A program made the translations under genes and the position numbers. Below, in pieces: positions 9,815-18,758 of a stretch of 64,000 nucleotides of DNA. The DNA is taken from the NCBI RefSeq assembly GCF_000281975.1, contig NZ_AKKE01000020.1, forward strand, positions 1 to 64,000. Reading direction: 5' to 3'. The notes under the pieces were generated by a model. The model saw nothing but the letters and a program-made list of their open reading frames with translations, had not been told where the DNA came from and made no database searches. Each line of letters opens with the position of its first letter. The first letter of the stretch is position 1. Source of the stretch: Novosphingobium sp. AP12. GTDB taxonomy: Bacteria; Pseudomonadota; Alphaproteobacteria; Sphingomonadales; Sphingomonadaceae.

Positions 9815-11047
9815 ATGTCCAGCAAAGATCACCGTGAACCCACATTGCTCAAGGCTCCTGTCACGGCAAGTCTGCGTCTGCCCGGGTTCGGCCCAGGCAG
9901 GAAGTCTTTTCAAATCGCCTCTGCCCTGATGATGGCCGGCACCATGCTGGCCGGATGTAGTTCGTTGCCGCAGAACGCGCCGACGAGCCGCAACATCGTC
10001 AAGGCCAGCCAGAGCCCGGCCAACACGCTCAATTACAAGATCGTCGAACTCGACGCAGCGCTGGCTTCCACTCCGCCGCAGCGCAATGAGCTGGGCCTGG
10101 TGAAGATGGCCAGCTTCGCCAACATACCTGCCCCGAATCGATCTGATATGGTCCTCCCTGGCGATATCCTGCTTGTCTCGGTTTACGAAGTTGGCGTGAG
10201 CCTGTTTGGCGGTCCGGCGCCCACCTCCGCCGCCACGCCTACCGCCCCCGGCCTGCCTCCCTCGGCCGCTGCACATAACATCCCTGTTACCGTACGCGAA
10301 GACGGCAATATCAGCCTGCCTTACATCGGCACGCTCAAGGCTAACGGTTTTTATCCTGAAGAACTGGCCGAGCAGATCGGAACACGTCTTGCCCCCTATT
10401 CGCAATCGCCCCAAGTGCAGGTGGCAATCTCGCAAAGCGTGGGTAACGCTGCCTACGTCAACGGCGCGGTCGCCAAGTCTGGCCGCTATCCGCTGACCAG
10501 CGCGCATGAACGCCTGCTCGATGTAATAGCCCTAGCGGGCGGATCGGCGATCGACGTCAATGATGCAGAACTGCACTTCACCCGGCGAGGAGAGTCCGCG
10601 ACACTGCGCCTAGCGGATTTGCGTGCGGAAGATCGTGCCAATATCCAGGTGCTGCCCGGCGACCGAATCGAGATCCGCAAGCAGCGGAAAAGCATCACCG
10701 TGTTCGGCGCCACTGATCGGGTCTCGGAAATCGGATTCGAGGCGCCCAATCTGTCGCTGGCAGAAGCGCTGGCTCGCTCAACCGGCCCGGCCGACAGCCG
10801 CGCCAACGCACGCGGTGTCTACCTCTTCCGTCTCGAGCGAGATAGCAGCGGCGACGTCCTACAGCCGGTGATCTATCACATTGATATGATGAACCCGCAA
10901 ACCTACTTCTTAACGCAGATGTTCCAGATGCAGGACAAGGACGTCATCCTTTATTCCAACAGCTCGTCGAACCTCACTCAGAAGTTCGTGGGTATGCTCA
11001 ACATGCTGTTTAGCCCGGCATTGGGCATCCGCTACGCTACCCAGTAA
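9815..11047 (+). CDS. Polysaccharide export outer-membrane lipoprotein (Wza/KpsD-like)
   Basis: Outer-membrane auxiliary proteins of this family form the channel through which capsular polymer leaves the cell. The chosen ATG gives 410 residues. A hydrophobic stretch at about 34-47 ends in the lipobox LAGC, with C48 as the lipidated cysteine. After it come a poly-export (PES) domain at about 100-200, with GDILLVSVYEVG and ISLPYIGTLKANG, and SLBB-type segments (VNGAVAKSGRYPL, ITVFGATDRVSEIGF). An upstream in-frame TTG at 9686 would add 43 residues ahead of the signal and is less likely. The gap from 9571 to 9814 holds a short hairpin at 9586-9599 and probably the promoter. Confidence 0.9.
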   Translation: MSSKDHREPTLLKAPVTASLRLPGFGPGRKSFQIASALMMAGTMLAGCSSLPQNAPTSRNIVKASQSPANTLNYKIVELDAALASTPPQRNELGLVKMASFANIPAPNRSDMVLPGDILLVSVYEVGVSLFGGPAPTSAATPTAPGLPPSAAAHNIPVTVREDGNISLPYIGTLKANGFYPEELAEQIGTRLAPYSQSPQVQVAISQSVGNAAYVNGAVAKSGRYPLTSAHERLLDVIALAGGSAIDVNDAELHFTRRGESATLRLADLRAEDRANIQVLPGDRIEIRKQRKSITVFGATDRVSEIGFEAPNLSLAEALARSTGPADSRANARGVYLFRLERDSSGDVLQPVIYHIDMMNPQTYFLTQMFQMQDKDVILYSNSSSNLTQKFVGMLNMLFSPALGIRYATQ

Positions 11048-11058
11048 AGGCCACGAAC

Positions 11059-12351
11059 ATGCGCATAGGCATTGACGGCCACAACCTGGTCATCCCCAAG
11101 GGGACCGGGGTAGCCACCTACGGCTCCTCGCTGGTCAACGTTTTGACGAAGGCTGGCCATCAGGTGGAGGGCGTATTTGGTATCGATCCGGGCCGCGACC
11201 CCGCTACCCGCGAGACGCTTTTCTTCGACCAGTTTGGTCATGGCCACCAGATGGGCAACGTGCGCAAGCAGACCACGCGCTCGGTGATCTGGAACCACGG
11301 GACACGGCCGCTTATTCAAGTGCCGTTGACCGAACATGTCGATAAGCGCGGCTTCGCCCAGCGCTGGCCGGATTTTTCCGCCTTGTGGACCAGCCCGTTG
11401 ATGTTTGAAGTAGCCCGGGCGCGCTTTATGCATTTGCGTCGCTTCACCACTGTGACGATGCCTAGGCCACCTGCAGTCATGCACTGGACCTATCCGGTAC
11501 CGCTGCGCGTGGCTGGCTGCCGGAACGTCTACACGCTGCATGACCTGGTCCCGCTGAAGTTGCCGCATACGACCCTCGACAACAAGCGCTACTACCACCG
11601 CTTGATCGCCGGCTGCATCGCGACGGGCGATCATGTGCTGACGGTTTCGGAAGCGAGCCGGCGCGACATCATCGAGATGTTCGACGTGCCGGAGGACAAG
11701 GTGACCAACACCTATCAGTCTAGTCCCCTTCCCCCCTCGATCGCGGCATCCTCCACGCAGGAGGACTGCGCCATGGTGGAGCGCTTGTTCGGCCTGCCGC
11801 CGAAGGGCTTTTACCTTTTCTTCGGTGCCCAGGACCCCAAGAAGAACATCGCCCGGATCATCGATGGCTACCTCATGTCGGGCAGCGAGCGTCCGCTGGT
11901 AGTCGTCACCTCCCGCGATTGGGGCATGGACGGCACGATGGGTGCGCTGGCCGCCGACGGCACTATCTACGGTCGCAAGCCCGAACGTCCGATCGTCATG
12001 TTGCAATACCTGCCACGCGAGATGCTGTTCCGTCTGATCCGGGCGGCGCGTGCAGTGTTGTTCCCTTCGATTTACGAAGGGTTCGGCTTACCGGCGCTAG
12101 AGGGGATCCAGCTGGGAACGCCGATAATCTCTTCGAATAGCTCCTCACTACCTGAGGTCGTAGGTGAAGCCGGGCTTCAGGTCGATCCGTACAGCACCGA
12201 CGAGATCGCCCAGGCCATCCGCCGTCTCGATAACGACGAGGTGCTCTACGAGCGGCTGTGCGCCGCCGCCCCTGCGCAGGCTGCCCGCTTCACGGACGAT
12301 GCCTTCCTTGCCCGCGTGCAGGCGGTCTACACCAAGCTGGGACTGGGCTAA
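11059..12351 (+). CDS. GT4 family glycosyltransferase
   Basis: A 430-residue retaining glycosyltransferase of the GT4 type, comparable to mannosyl- and rhamnosyltransferases of O-antigen clusters. Both halves of the GT-B fold are visible. The N-terminal half starts [22 protein letters not shown] and contains [13 protein letters not shown] near residue 160. The C-terminal half contains [11 protein letters not shown] near 255, [18 protein letters not shown] near 335 with the EGFGLPALE donor-binding motif, and [10 protein letters not shown]. It lies 11 bp after the export lipoprotein gene and is likely cotranscribed with it. There is no membrane segment, so it acts at the cytoplasmic face. Donor and acceptor are unknown. 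Confidence 0.92.
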   Translation: MRIGIDGHNLVIPKGTGVATYGSSLVNVLTKAGHQVEGVFGIDPGRDPATRETLFFDQFGHGHQMGNVRKQTTRSVIWNHGTRPLIQVPLTEHVDKRGFAQRWPDFSALWTSPLMFEVARARFMHLRRFTTVTMPRPPAVMHWTYPVPLRVAGCRNVYTLHDLVPLKLPHTTLDNKRYYHRLIAGCIATGDHVLTVSEASRRDIIEMFDVPEDKVTNTYQSSPLPPSIAASSTQEDCAMVERLFGLPPKGFYLFFGAQDPKKNIARIIDGYLMSGSERPLVVVTSRDWGMDGTMGALAADGTIYGRKPERPIVMLQYLPREMLFRLIRAARAVLFPSIYEGFGLPALEGIQLGTPIISSNSSSLPEVVGEAGLQVDPYSTDEIAQAIRRLDNDEVLYERLCAAAPAQAARFTDDAFLARVQAVYTKLGLG

Positions 12352-12439
12352 CGCTTACGCTTCTGTAGGCCCGGCTGAACGTGTACTATACTGCCTCGCT
12401 TGACTTTGGCTCTGACGTATCGATGAATGTGCCAATGAG

Positions 12440-13618
12440 ATGCGGGGTCACGGGATGATACCGGCGCTAGTAACAGATGCTCGGACCACACAAGGCGAGC
12501 CGGTTCATGCGGGCGGAACCGGGCTCGCCCGAGCGACCAACACCCTAGCCCGCTGGGCCAAAATCTGCAGGGCGCGTCCTGTTGCCCGCCTCTGTTACCT
12601 TGCCACTCTCCGGATTGATTCCAAGAATCGGGTCGCGCGCCGGCAGGTCCGCTTGCTGCGCCGGCGTGACCCCAGCGAGCGATCGAGTCTGCGCTACGTG
12701 GTGTTTGGCACGACTGGCCTGTGCAATGCTTCGTGCATCCATTGCCCTACTGGTAAGACGATCACTTCCCACGTACCGCGTTCCACGATGGACCTTGCGC
12801 TCTTTAAAGGCGTGGTTGATCAAATTTTTGATCAAGGATGGTCTCTGCTGGGCATCCACTTCGGCCTGTTCGGAGACGGGCTGGTCGACCCGCACGTCGT
12901 CGAACGCGCGCGTTACGCGCGTGAGCGTTTGCCCGAGATCATGCTGGACGTGAACACCAACGGTGCCGCTTTCGACCGCAAACGCCATGGGTCCCTCGAT
13001 CGTGACCTGACATTGCTGACGCTACACTGTGAGTCGATCAGGCCAGACACGTACGACCAAATCATGACGCCGCTGCGTGCGAAGAACGTTTTCCCAAAAT
13101 ATGAGCCCATTCTGGATAGCTTTCCGGGCAAGGTACGGGTCAGCGTACCGGTCAGCCGCATGAACCGCGATGACATCGAGGAAACCCGCGACTGGTTTTT
13201 GGAGCGTGGTGCCAAGGAGGTCGTATTCGATCCACTAGCAAGTCGCTGCACGGACGATCAAAGCCTGTTTCGCCGGATCGCTTTCACACCGGTCGAGATC
13301 CGGTGCAATCCTGATATCCTGGACGACGTAATTATAGACTGCGACGGGCTAGTGCTGTCGTGTTGCCAAGACTTCGAACGGCGCGAACCGATCGGGAACG
13401 TGGCTGCGGATGGCCTGCTATCCGCCCTTCAGGATACCAGGCGTGCTGTTTTTCATGGCAGGCTCGCGGCTGGCAGCCATGGCGAGATCGAGACATGCCG
13501 CCGTTGTGCCGCAGACGTGCGCACGCCCAACTTTCCTTTCGATCTGGCCACGCCGGGTGAGCTAAAGGCCGGGTCTCATCCGCCCCCGCCCGTCTCCAGC
13601 ACCACCATATCCCAGTAG
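12440..13618 (+). CDS. Radical SAM protein with SPASM-like C-terminus
   Basis: A radical S-adenosylmethionine enzyme of about 392 residues. The cluster-binding motif is CNASCIHC (C-x3-C-x2-C, residues 95-102). FGLFGDG near 142 and MLDVNTNGA near 168 are typical barrel strands. The C-terminus has further cysteines (SCCQDF near 308 and CRRC near 353) in the arrangement of a SPASM extension binding an extra iron-sulfur cluster. An alternative ATG at 12455 would remove five residues. In this setting it may modify a sugar or carry out an oxidative or epimerising step; the substrate is unknown. The final 43 bp overlap tail to tail with the GH66-like gene. Confidence 0.86.
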   Translation: MRGHGMIPALVTDARTTQGEPVHAGGTGLARATNTLARWAKICRARPVARLCYLATLRIDSKNRVARRQVRLLRRRDPSERSSLRYVVFGTTGLCNASCIHCPTGKTITSHVPRSTMDLALFKGVVDQIFDQGWSLLGIHFGLFGDGLVDPHVVERARYARERLPEIMLDVNTNGAAFDRKRHGSLDRDLTLLTLHCESIRPDTYDQIMTPLRAKNVFPKYEPILDSFPGKVRVSVPVSRMNRDDIEETRDWFLERGAKEVVFDPLASRCTDDQSLFRRIAFTPVEIRCNPDILDDVIIDCDGLVLSCCQDFERREPIGNVAADGLLSALQDTRRAVFHGRLAAGSHGEIETCRRCAADVRTPNFPFDLATPGELKAGSHPPPPVSSTTISQ

Positions 13619-15534
13619 CCCAGTACCGGCAGGGTAAAGGCTACGTAATTGCCCCCGCCATCCGCTCCGGTCGTGTAGGCTAGCAGCTGCGCGGCCCCGG
13701 CGGCATGGTCGGGGGATGCCCACCACAGCGGATTGCGCGCGTTCTGCACCTGGCTGCCGGAATAGTAGAGTTTCATCGCGACCGCGCCCAGCTGCGTGGG
13801 TTTTTCCTTGGTCCCGTCAAGGTCGGCCCAGACGTTGGAAGAGACCCCCGTCAGGTTTAGCAGATGGCAGATCTGGAAACCTGCTCGGGCCTTGCCGAGC
13901 AGGTACACTTCGCCTGCCGAACCCACAGCGCCGCCCTTTGCACCCCGAGTGATGGTGCAAGGCAGCGTGCTGTCGCGCGTCCCGTCACGCAACAGCGTCT
14001 GATAGCCCACCTCAAATGCCTTGTACGAGAGCAGCGCATCAACCAGCCCAGGTGAGCAGGGCAGATGATACCCCTCAACAAAAACGTTGGTCATGATGCA
14101 ACCCTGGTCAGGATGGTTCATCCAAGTAGATCCAGCGATGGCAAACATTGCCGTGGCCAGCAGCGCTGCAGGCGGATTGACGACACATCCAGCAGTCCGC
14201 TCATGTGTCGAACAGTTTTCCGCCAAGGTGCGGTTGATGTATGCGGGCTGGACGATCGCACGCCCTGCCCGGCCACGTCCACCCTTACGCATCGTCTCCG
14301 CTGCCCCCGCGACGACGCCGTTGAGCCCAGGATAATAGGGCGTGTCGAAATCCCAGGTCTCGCGATAGAGGTAAGGTTGACCACCTTTACCGGCCGCATC
14401 ATCCAAACCCCAGCCCGATACCGTATTGAGGATCGCCGGCCTGCCCAGACGCGCCTGTGCGGCGGTAGTGAAATCCGCCAGGCAGCGCACGGTGTCGAGT
14501 GGCCGCCCCTGTGCGTCAAAGGTCGGCTGTACAGGCGCACCGACGGTGTCGGCCTGCCAGAAGTCGAAGTCAAACTGCTCCATCATGGGTTTGATCGAGT
14601 GAAACAGCAGGAAATCCTGCCATCCCTTGCTGCAGGGGTCGAAAAAATCGAGATGATCGGCCTGCCACCCGTACTTGGTCCAGTTGTCGGGCTGCTTGGG
14701 TGACTGGTCCATGTCGTCCGCGGTGCATTTGCCTGCGAGCCCGCAGCGGTTGCGAAACGACCCCCATGCCAAAGAGGGCCTAATCGACTGCGAAGGCCAA
14801 TTGGAATAGGCTTCACCGGTTGCCTGGAAGAAGCCCACCGGCATAGCAGCATCGTGCGCGGCGCCGATCAGGGCGCGAATTGCCGCGCGGCTGACCGTCA
14901 GGCCTGACAGCGAGCGCCAAGAATCCAGCGAGGACGGCGGAGCCAGTTCGGGGCGGTAGTAGCTGGCATAGCTTTGGATCGTGTTGCAGTGCCAGGCGAC
15001 CTGCGCCGCAATCAGCGATACCGCATCCACCTTCCCGTCCCAATGCGAAATCCAGCACTGTCGGGGAAAACGCGCATGCAACTCGGACTTCTGCACGTCG
15101 AGAGCGCCTGCCGCGGTATCGAGGGGTGTCCCACGCGCGTTCTTGACGGTAACAGCTATGCGATAACCGCGCTCGCCTTTGTCCGGCGCGGTAAACGGCA
15201 CCATGAGGGGAGTGCTGCCAAATGCCTCAATGCGCGCATAGGTGGTAGTTTCAAGCAGCTTCGCCGCATTGAAATAGATTGTCGTCTCCACAAGCGCGTT
15301 CAGCTTAGACGCGCCTGAATTGCGCAAGGTTACCAGCACCGTGCCGCGTTCTCCCGGCACGTAAACCGCCTTGTCGGTGGTGATTAGCTGGATATGGGGA
15401 TGCGTGGCCGGGTCGAGGCGCGGCATTACCGCGGCATGGCCAGGATCGGGTCGCAGACCCGGGATGAACACGAAGCCGGCTGCTACCAGCAGCAGGACCA
15501 GCAATGCGCATAACAGCGGGAACAGCCGTTTCAT
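13576..15534 (-). CDS. Secreted GH66-like glycoside hydrolase
   Basis: A 652-residue protein with an N-terminal signal or anchor segment (about 4-26) and a beta-sandwich region (about 40-140). A catalytic barrel follows. It resembles glycoside hydrolase family 66 (dextranases and cycloisomaltooligosaccharide glucanotransferases): TIQSYASYYRPE near 195, FWQADTVG with a candidate nucleophile D329, and YRETWDFD with a candidate acid/base E392. The 63-residue distance between the acids is close to that in characterised GH66 enzymes. A strong ribosome-binding site (GAGGGA) precedes the ATG. Such enzymes act on alpha-1,6-glucan outside the cytoplasm. Here it would trim, release or recycle the exported polymer, which is inference. 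It lies downstream of kpsE on the same strand. Confidence 0.75.
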   Translation of the reverse strand: MKRLFPLLCALLVLLLVAAGFVFIPGLRPDPGHAAVMPRLDPATHPHIQLITTDKAVYVPGERGTVLVTLRNSGASKLNALVETTIYFNAAKLLETTTYARIEAFGSTPLMVPFTAPDKGERGYRIAVTVKNARGTPLDTAAGALDVQKSELHARFPRQCWISHWDGKVDAVSLIAAQVAWHCNTIQSYASYYRPELAPPSSLDSWRSLSGLTVSRAAIRALIGAAHDAAMPVGFFQATGEAYSNWPSQSIRPSLAWGSFRNRCGLAGKCTADDMDQSPKQPDNWTKYGWQADHLDFFDPCSKGWQDFLLFHSIKPMMEQFDFDFWQADTVGAPVQPTFDAQGRPLDTVRCLADFTTAAQARLGRPAILNTVSGWGLDDAAGKGGQPYLYRETWDFDTPYYPGLNGVVAGAAETMRKGGRGRAGRAIVQPAYINRTLAENCSTHERTAGCVVNPPAALLATAMFAIAGSTWMNHPDQGCIMTNVFVEGYHLPCSPGLVDALLSYKAFEVGYQTLLRDGTRDSTLPCTITRGAKGGAVGSAGEVYLLGKARAGFQICHLLNLTGVSSNVWADLDGTKEKPTQLGAVAMKLYYSGSQVQNARNPLWWASPDHAAGAAQLLAYTTGADGGGNYVAFTLPVLGYWDMVVLETGGGG

Positions 15535-15613
15535 GGAAGATCCCTCAGTTACCTACCGGTGCAAACGATAAGTCCATGGCCGCAAGAGCGAGCCATGGAC
15601 CCATTCACATGCC

Positions 15614-16777
15614 TCAGATGCTGTGTTCCTTCACGCCAGCCCATAGCAGCCAGCCAATGGCGTAGGCGAAGAACAGCAAGGCGAACACCGTAAGTACGAT
15701 CTTGCCCCGTTCGGGGAACAGCGACTTCACCGGATGATTTGGCTCGACCACACGCACGAGATAGAGTTGCTTGCGCTTGGCCTCGGCAACGGCCTGTGCA
15801 TATTGGGCAGCGGTAGCAGCATGGAGCTTGGCGGCCTCGTCACGCTCAATCACGAGCTGCTCGTAATCGCCAAGCCGATTGGCGACCGAGTGGCCGTCGC
15901 CCGCGATCTGCGAGGACTGTCCCGCGACTTGCGCCTCCAGCGCCCGCACCTGCCGCTGGAGCGCGATATATTGTGGGCTGCTGCGGCTGACTGCCTGCCC
16001 CATGGCCGCAAGCTGGGCACGCGCCTGCACCAAGCTTGCAGTCAGGTTGGTTACCATTGTGAGCTGCGCCCGTCCGGTGCCTTCGGGATCGACATCCGCG
16101 TGCCCCCTGCGAAAACCGGTGAGCCGCTGCTGGACCCCGCTCAGCTGCCCTGCAGCGGCGTCCAGTTCGCGCTTAGCTGATGTCACCTGATCCCGATAGG
16201 TCTGCTGGTTAATTGCGTTGATCTGCTGCTCACCCATCTCGAGCAGCTTTGCGGTCAAGGCATAGGAATCCTTGGGCCGGAAGGTGTGGACGGTCAGGTG
16301 GGTGATGCCGCTGGTCTCGTCCTGTTCGATTGCCACTTGCCCTTCATAGTACTTTTGCAGGCGCTCGGGCGTGGGATCGGCGCTCCACAGGCGGCTGAAC
16401 CAGTCCGCACCCTCGGGACGGAAACGGTTAACCAGGTCATCCTCGCGGCGCAGTTTAGCGACGGCATCGTGGGAGAGCAGGTACTCCTGGACGATGAACG
16501 CCTCCGACGCGGTCGATGAGGTACCTAGGCTAAGCCCGAAAATCTGGCCGACGCCGCCGCCACTTGCCGGCGCTTCGGCATGTCGGATGACGAAATCGGT
16601 GCTCGATTCATACTGATCGGATGCAATCAGGTAGAGATAGGCAGCTGCCAACAGAGTCGGCAGGATCACGATGGCCAAGAAGAAGCGATTGGCGAAGGCC
16701 AAGGTCTTGAGCCGCGCGGCGAGCCCGCCGGCGTCAGCCTGTATCCCACTGTGTTTGGGTTGGATTACGCCGTGCAA
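15614..16777 (-). CDS. Capsule polysaccharide export inner-membrane protein (KpsE/BexC/CtrB-like)
   Basis: A periplasmic adaptor of ABC-type capsule export, linking the inner-membrane transporter to the outer-membrane channel. The 387-residue product has the classic two-membrane-segment plan: one helix at about 33-52 and one near the C-terminus at about 360-380. Between them is a long, Gln- and Ala-rich coiled-coil periplasmic region from about 190 to 320. The conserved VEPNHPVKSLFPERGK stretch just before the last helix is typical of the family. The first codon appears to be TTG with GGAG about 8 bp upstream. It sits 36 bp downstream of the kpsM-like gene in one operon. Confidence 0.9.
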   Translation of the reverse strand: MHGVIQPKHSGIQADAGGLAARLKTLAFANRFFLAIVILPTLLAAAYLYLIASDQYESSTDFVIRHAEAPASGGGVGQIFGLSLGTSSTASEAFIVQEYLLSHDAVAKLRREDDLVNRFRPEGADWFSRLWSADPTPERLQKYYEGQVAIEQDETSGITHLTVHTFRPKDSYALTAKLLEMGEQQINAINQQTYRDQVTSAKRELDAAAGQLSGVQQRLTGFRRGHADVDPEGTGRAQLTMVTNLTASLVQARAQLAAMGQAVSRSSPQYIALQRQVRALEAQVAGQSSQIAGDGHSVANRLGDYEQLVIERDEAAKLHAATAAQYAQAVAEAKRKQLYLVRVVEPNHPVKSLFPERGKIVLTVFALLFFAYAIGWLLWAGVKEHSI

Positions 16778-16813
16778 GAAAGGATGCTCCGCTTCAATGA
16801 GATATGGGCCGCG

Positions 16814-17659
16814 TCATGAGACGTGGATGTCCTTGCGCACCCGTCTGATCGCGAGCAGGCCCCAATACGTGAAAAAGCAATTTGCCGCTACCACGAAGCC
16901 GATCTGGGCATAGCGGTCGCTTGAGGCAGTGAACTGGCCGTAACGGGCCAGTTCAAACACTGGGACCATGGGGTTCCAGGCGACGTAGGGCCGCGCCCAT
17001 GCTGGCAGGACCGAGACGGTGAAGAACGCCCCGCTCAGCGGCATAGCGAAGTAGGACGCCGGATGGACCAGACGCTCCAAAAAGGGCGAGTGGAAGGTAT
17101 AGGCGCCCGCGAGAAGGCACCACGCAAACGAGAACCAGGAGAACAGCACGATCGCCTCGATCAAGTAGATCGGCCGTGCCGGGAACTCCGCCAAACCCAG
17201 GATCACCCCCAGCGTTTGAAGCACGGCCAGCGCCGAAATGCACCCCAGAGTCTCGACAATTGACTTGCCCAGCATGATGTCAAAGGGCGTTATCATGTTG
17301 TGATACAACAGGTTGGAGTATTGGTGCAGCACCCCATCAGACCGCGTGAATGAGTTGCGGAAAATAATGAAGATCGTGTAGCCTGTCAGCGTGAAGGTAA
17401 AGGGGCTAATGCCGTTACTGGTGCCATGACCCACGAACGAATGGATCGCCGTCACAACCGAAGCTAGCATCAGCGGTTCAACAATCACCCACAGGTAACC
17501 GATGTTCGCCCGTCCGTATCGCTGCTGCAGTTCGCGCAAGGCAAGCGCGTGGATCACCGATCCCTGGCGCGCAATCCCCGAAAGGAAGATGTCGAGGCGC
17601 GACCGATGCTCGCCAGACGAGCGGTAAGGCTGCTTGGAACCGCTTTTGTCCATGCTCAC
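16814..17659 (-). CDS. ABC-2 type polysaccharide export permease (KpsM/Wzm-like)
   Basis: The 281-residue membrane subunit of the capsule export ABC transporter. About six hydrophobic segments span residues 60-270. The N-terminal amphipathic stretch with ALRELQQRYGRANIGYLWVIVEPL is the conserved ABC-2 permease signature, and EAIVLFSWFSFAWCLLAGA and PLSGAFFTVSVLP are typical family segments. It overlaps the upstream gene by 4 bp and is followed by kpsE. The ATPase partner is not adjacent as usual: the only kpsT-like gene is transcribed divergently from 19849. The first ~25 residues are polar and cytoplasmic. Confidence 0.93.
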   Translation of the reverse strand: MSMDKSGSKQPYRSSGEHRSRLDIFLSGIARQGSVIHALALRELQQRYGRANIGYLWVIVEPLMLASVVTAIHSFVGHGTSNGISPFTFTLTGYTIFIIFRNSFTRSDGVLHQYSNLLYHNMITPFDIMLGKSIVETLGCISALAVLQTLGVILGLAEFPARPIYLIEAIVLFSWFSFAWCLLAGAYTFHSPFLERLVHPASYFAMPLSGAFFTVSVLPAWARPYVAWNPMVPVFELARYGQFTASSDRYAQIGFVVAANCFFTYWGLLAIRRVRKDIHVS

Positions 17660-18753
17660 AGCCTTTGTACAATCATGACGAACCCTGCAAGGCCCTGGCT
17701 ATCAACGACGAGGTCCGAAACTGGCGCGAAGGCCAGTGGTGCTATCGAATAGCCTTTACCAATCAGCCGCAGGGCCCATTGCCCGATTTCGTTACGGGAG
17801 AGGACCTGCGCGTTGGATGTGTCGGCACTGCTGACCAGATCGCTGTCCGGTCGATAGCGCAGGCCTAACATCGCCAAGCCCCCGATCTTGAGCCGGGCGA
17901 GCCAGTCCTCGACTGCTTCCCAGCGCTCGCGCGCCTCGTTGCCAGTCTCGAAGCCGGCCGGCATCAGCAAAAAATCATAGAAATCGGCGTTCATGCGCGA
18001 GGGCGGCGGCCCATCGGCCTGGCGCACTATCGACGTCGATGCCGAGAGATCCTCCGCATAGTCAGCCGCGACCCCACCAACGATCAGCCCTTCAAGCCCG
18101 CTATACGTGGCGCCGTACGTACTCAGGGCATTCAGGCATGCCGCCTCGCTCCACCGTGAAATTACTAACTCGCCCTCCGCACGTGCACGCAGGCCCAGCT
18201 CGGCGATCTGCTCGTACGTGCAGCTTTGCGAAACAGGGTGCTCCATCCGCACGCGGCCGTAATGCAGCAAGGCGTTGGCAGGGCGAGTTTCTTGTGCCTG
18301 CTGATCCATCGCCAGAATCGAGCGTGGCGGCTCGGGGTAGTGCTCGCCCGTGTCTTCGGGCTCGTCGATAGCCACCTTCAGCGTCTGCGCGGTAACATCG
18401 GAATCTTCTGACAGATATCCGTAGAGCGCATACAAGACGCCCTTTTGCGAGGCGAAGTGCACGGGCACCGTAAGGTCAGCCCCCTCCTCGGCATGGAGCA
18501 TCGTGCGCGCGCCTGAAACCAAGCTGATGTTACTGTCGGATTCAGGCTTCCAGGCATGAACCCGCATCGACAGTTCGCCAAAGCTGGCGCGCACGCCGTT
18601 CAGCTCAAGCACGAAGCGTGCACGCCCCTCGCGCACTTCATGGTAGCGGGTGTGGAAGCAGTAGCGCGGATCGGGCGAACGCTCGAGACCGCCCAGCCCT
18701 TCGATTGCGCTGGAATGACTTTCCCAATAATCAAACGGATCGACTTCGCGCAT
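17656..18753 (-). CDS. Unknown protein: beta-rich N-terminus and degenerate methyltransferase-like C-terminus
   Basis: A 365-residue cytoplasmic protein I cannot assign. Residues 1-135 look beta-rich (FVLELNGVRASFG, MRVHAWKPES, LTVPVHFAS) and may be a sugar-binding or sandwich module. Residues 170-365 resemble the second half of a SAM-dependent methyltransferase: an acidic DFYDFLLMPAGFE strand, then WEAVEDWLARLKIGGLAMLGLRY. The glycine-rich SAM-binding loop is not evident, so activity is doubtful. It is coupled to the kpsM-like gene by a 4-bp overlap and lies 5 bp after the FkbM gene. Its product is probably made in fixed ratio with the exporter, perhaps in a tailoring or export-gating role, which is speculation. 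Confidence 0.65.
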   Translation of the reverse strand: MREVDPFDYWESHSSAIEGLGGLERSPDPRYCFHTRYHEVREGRARFVLELNGVRASFGELSMRVHAWKPESDSNISLVSGARTMLHAEEGADLTVPVHFASQKGVLYALYGYLSEDSDVTAQTLKVAIDEPEDTGEHYPEPPRSILAMDQQAQETRPANALLHYGRVRMEHPVSQSCTYEQIAELGLRARAEGELVISRWSEAACLNALSTYGATYSGLEGLIVGGVAADYAEDLSASTSIVRQADGPPPSRMNADFYDFLLMPAGFETGNEARERWEAVEDWLARLKIGGLAMLGLRYRPDSDLVSSADTSNAQVLSRNEIGQWALRLIGKGYSIAPLAFAPVSDLVVDSQGLAGFVMIVQRL

Positions 18754-18758
18754 GATGT

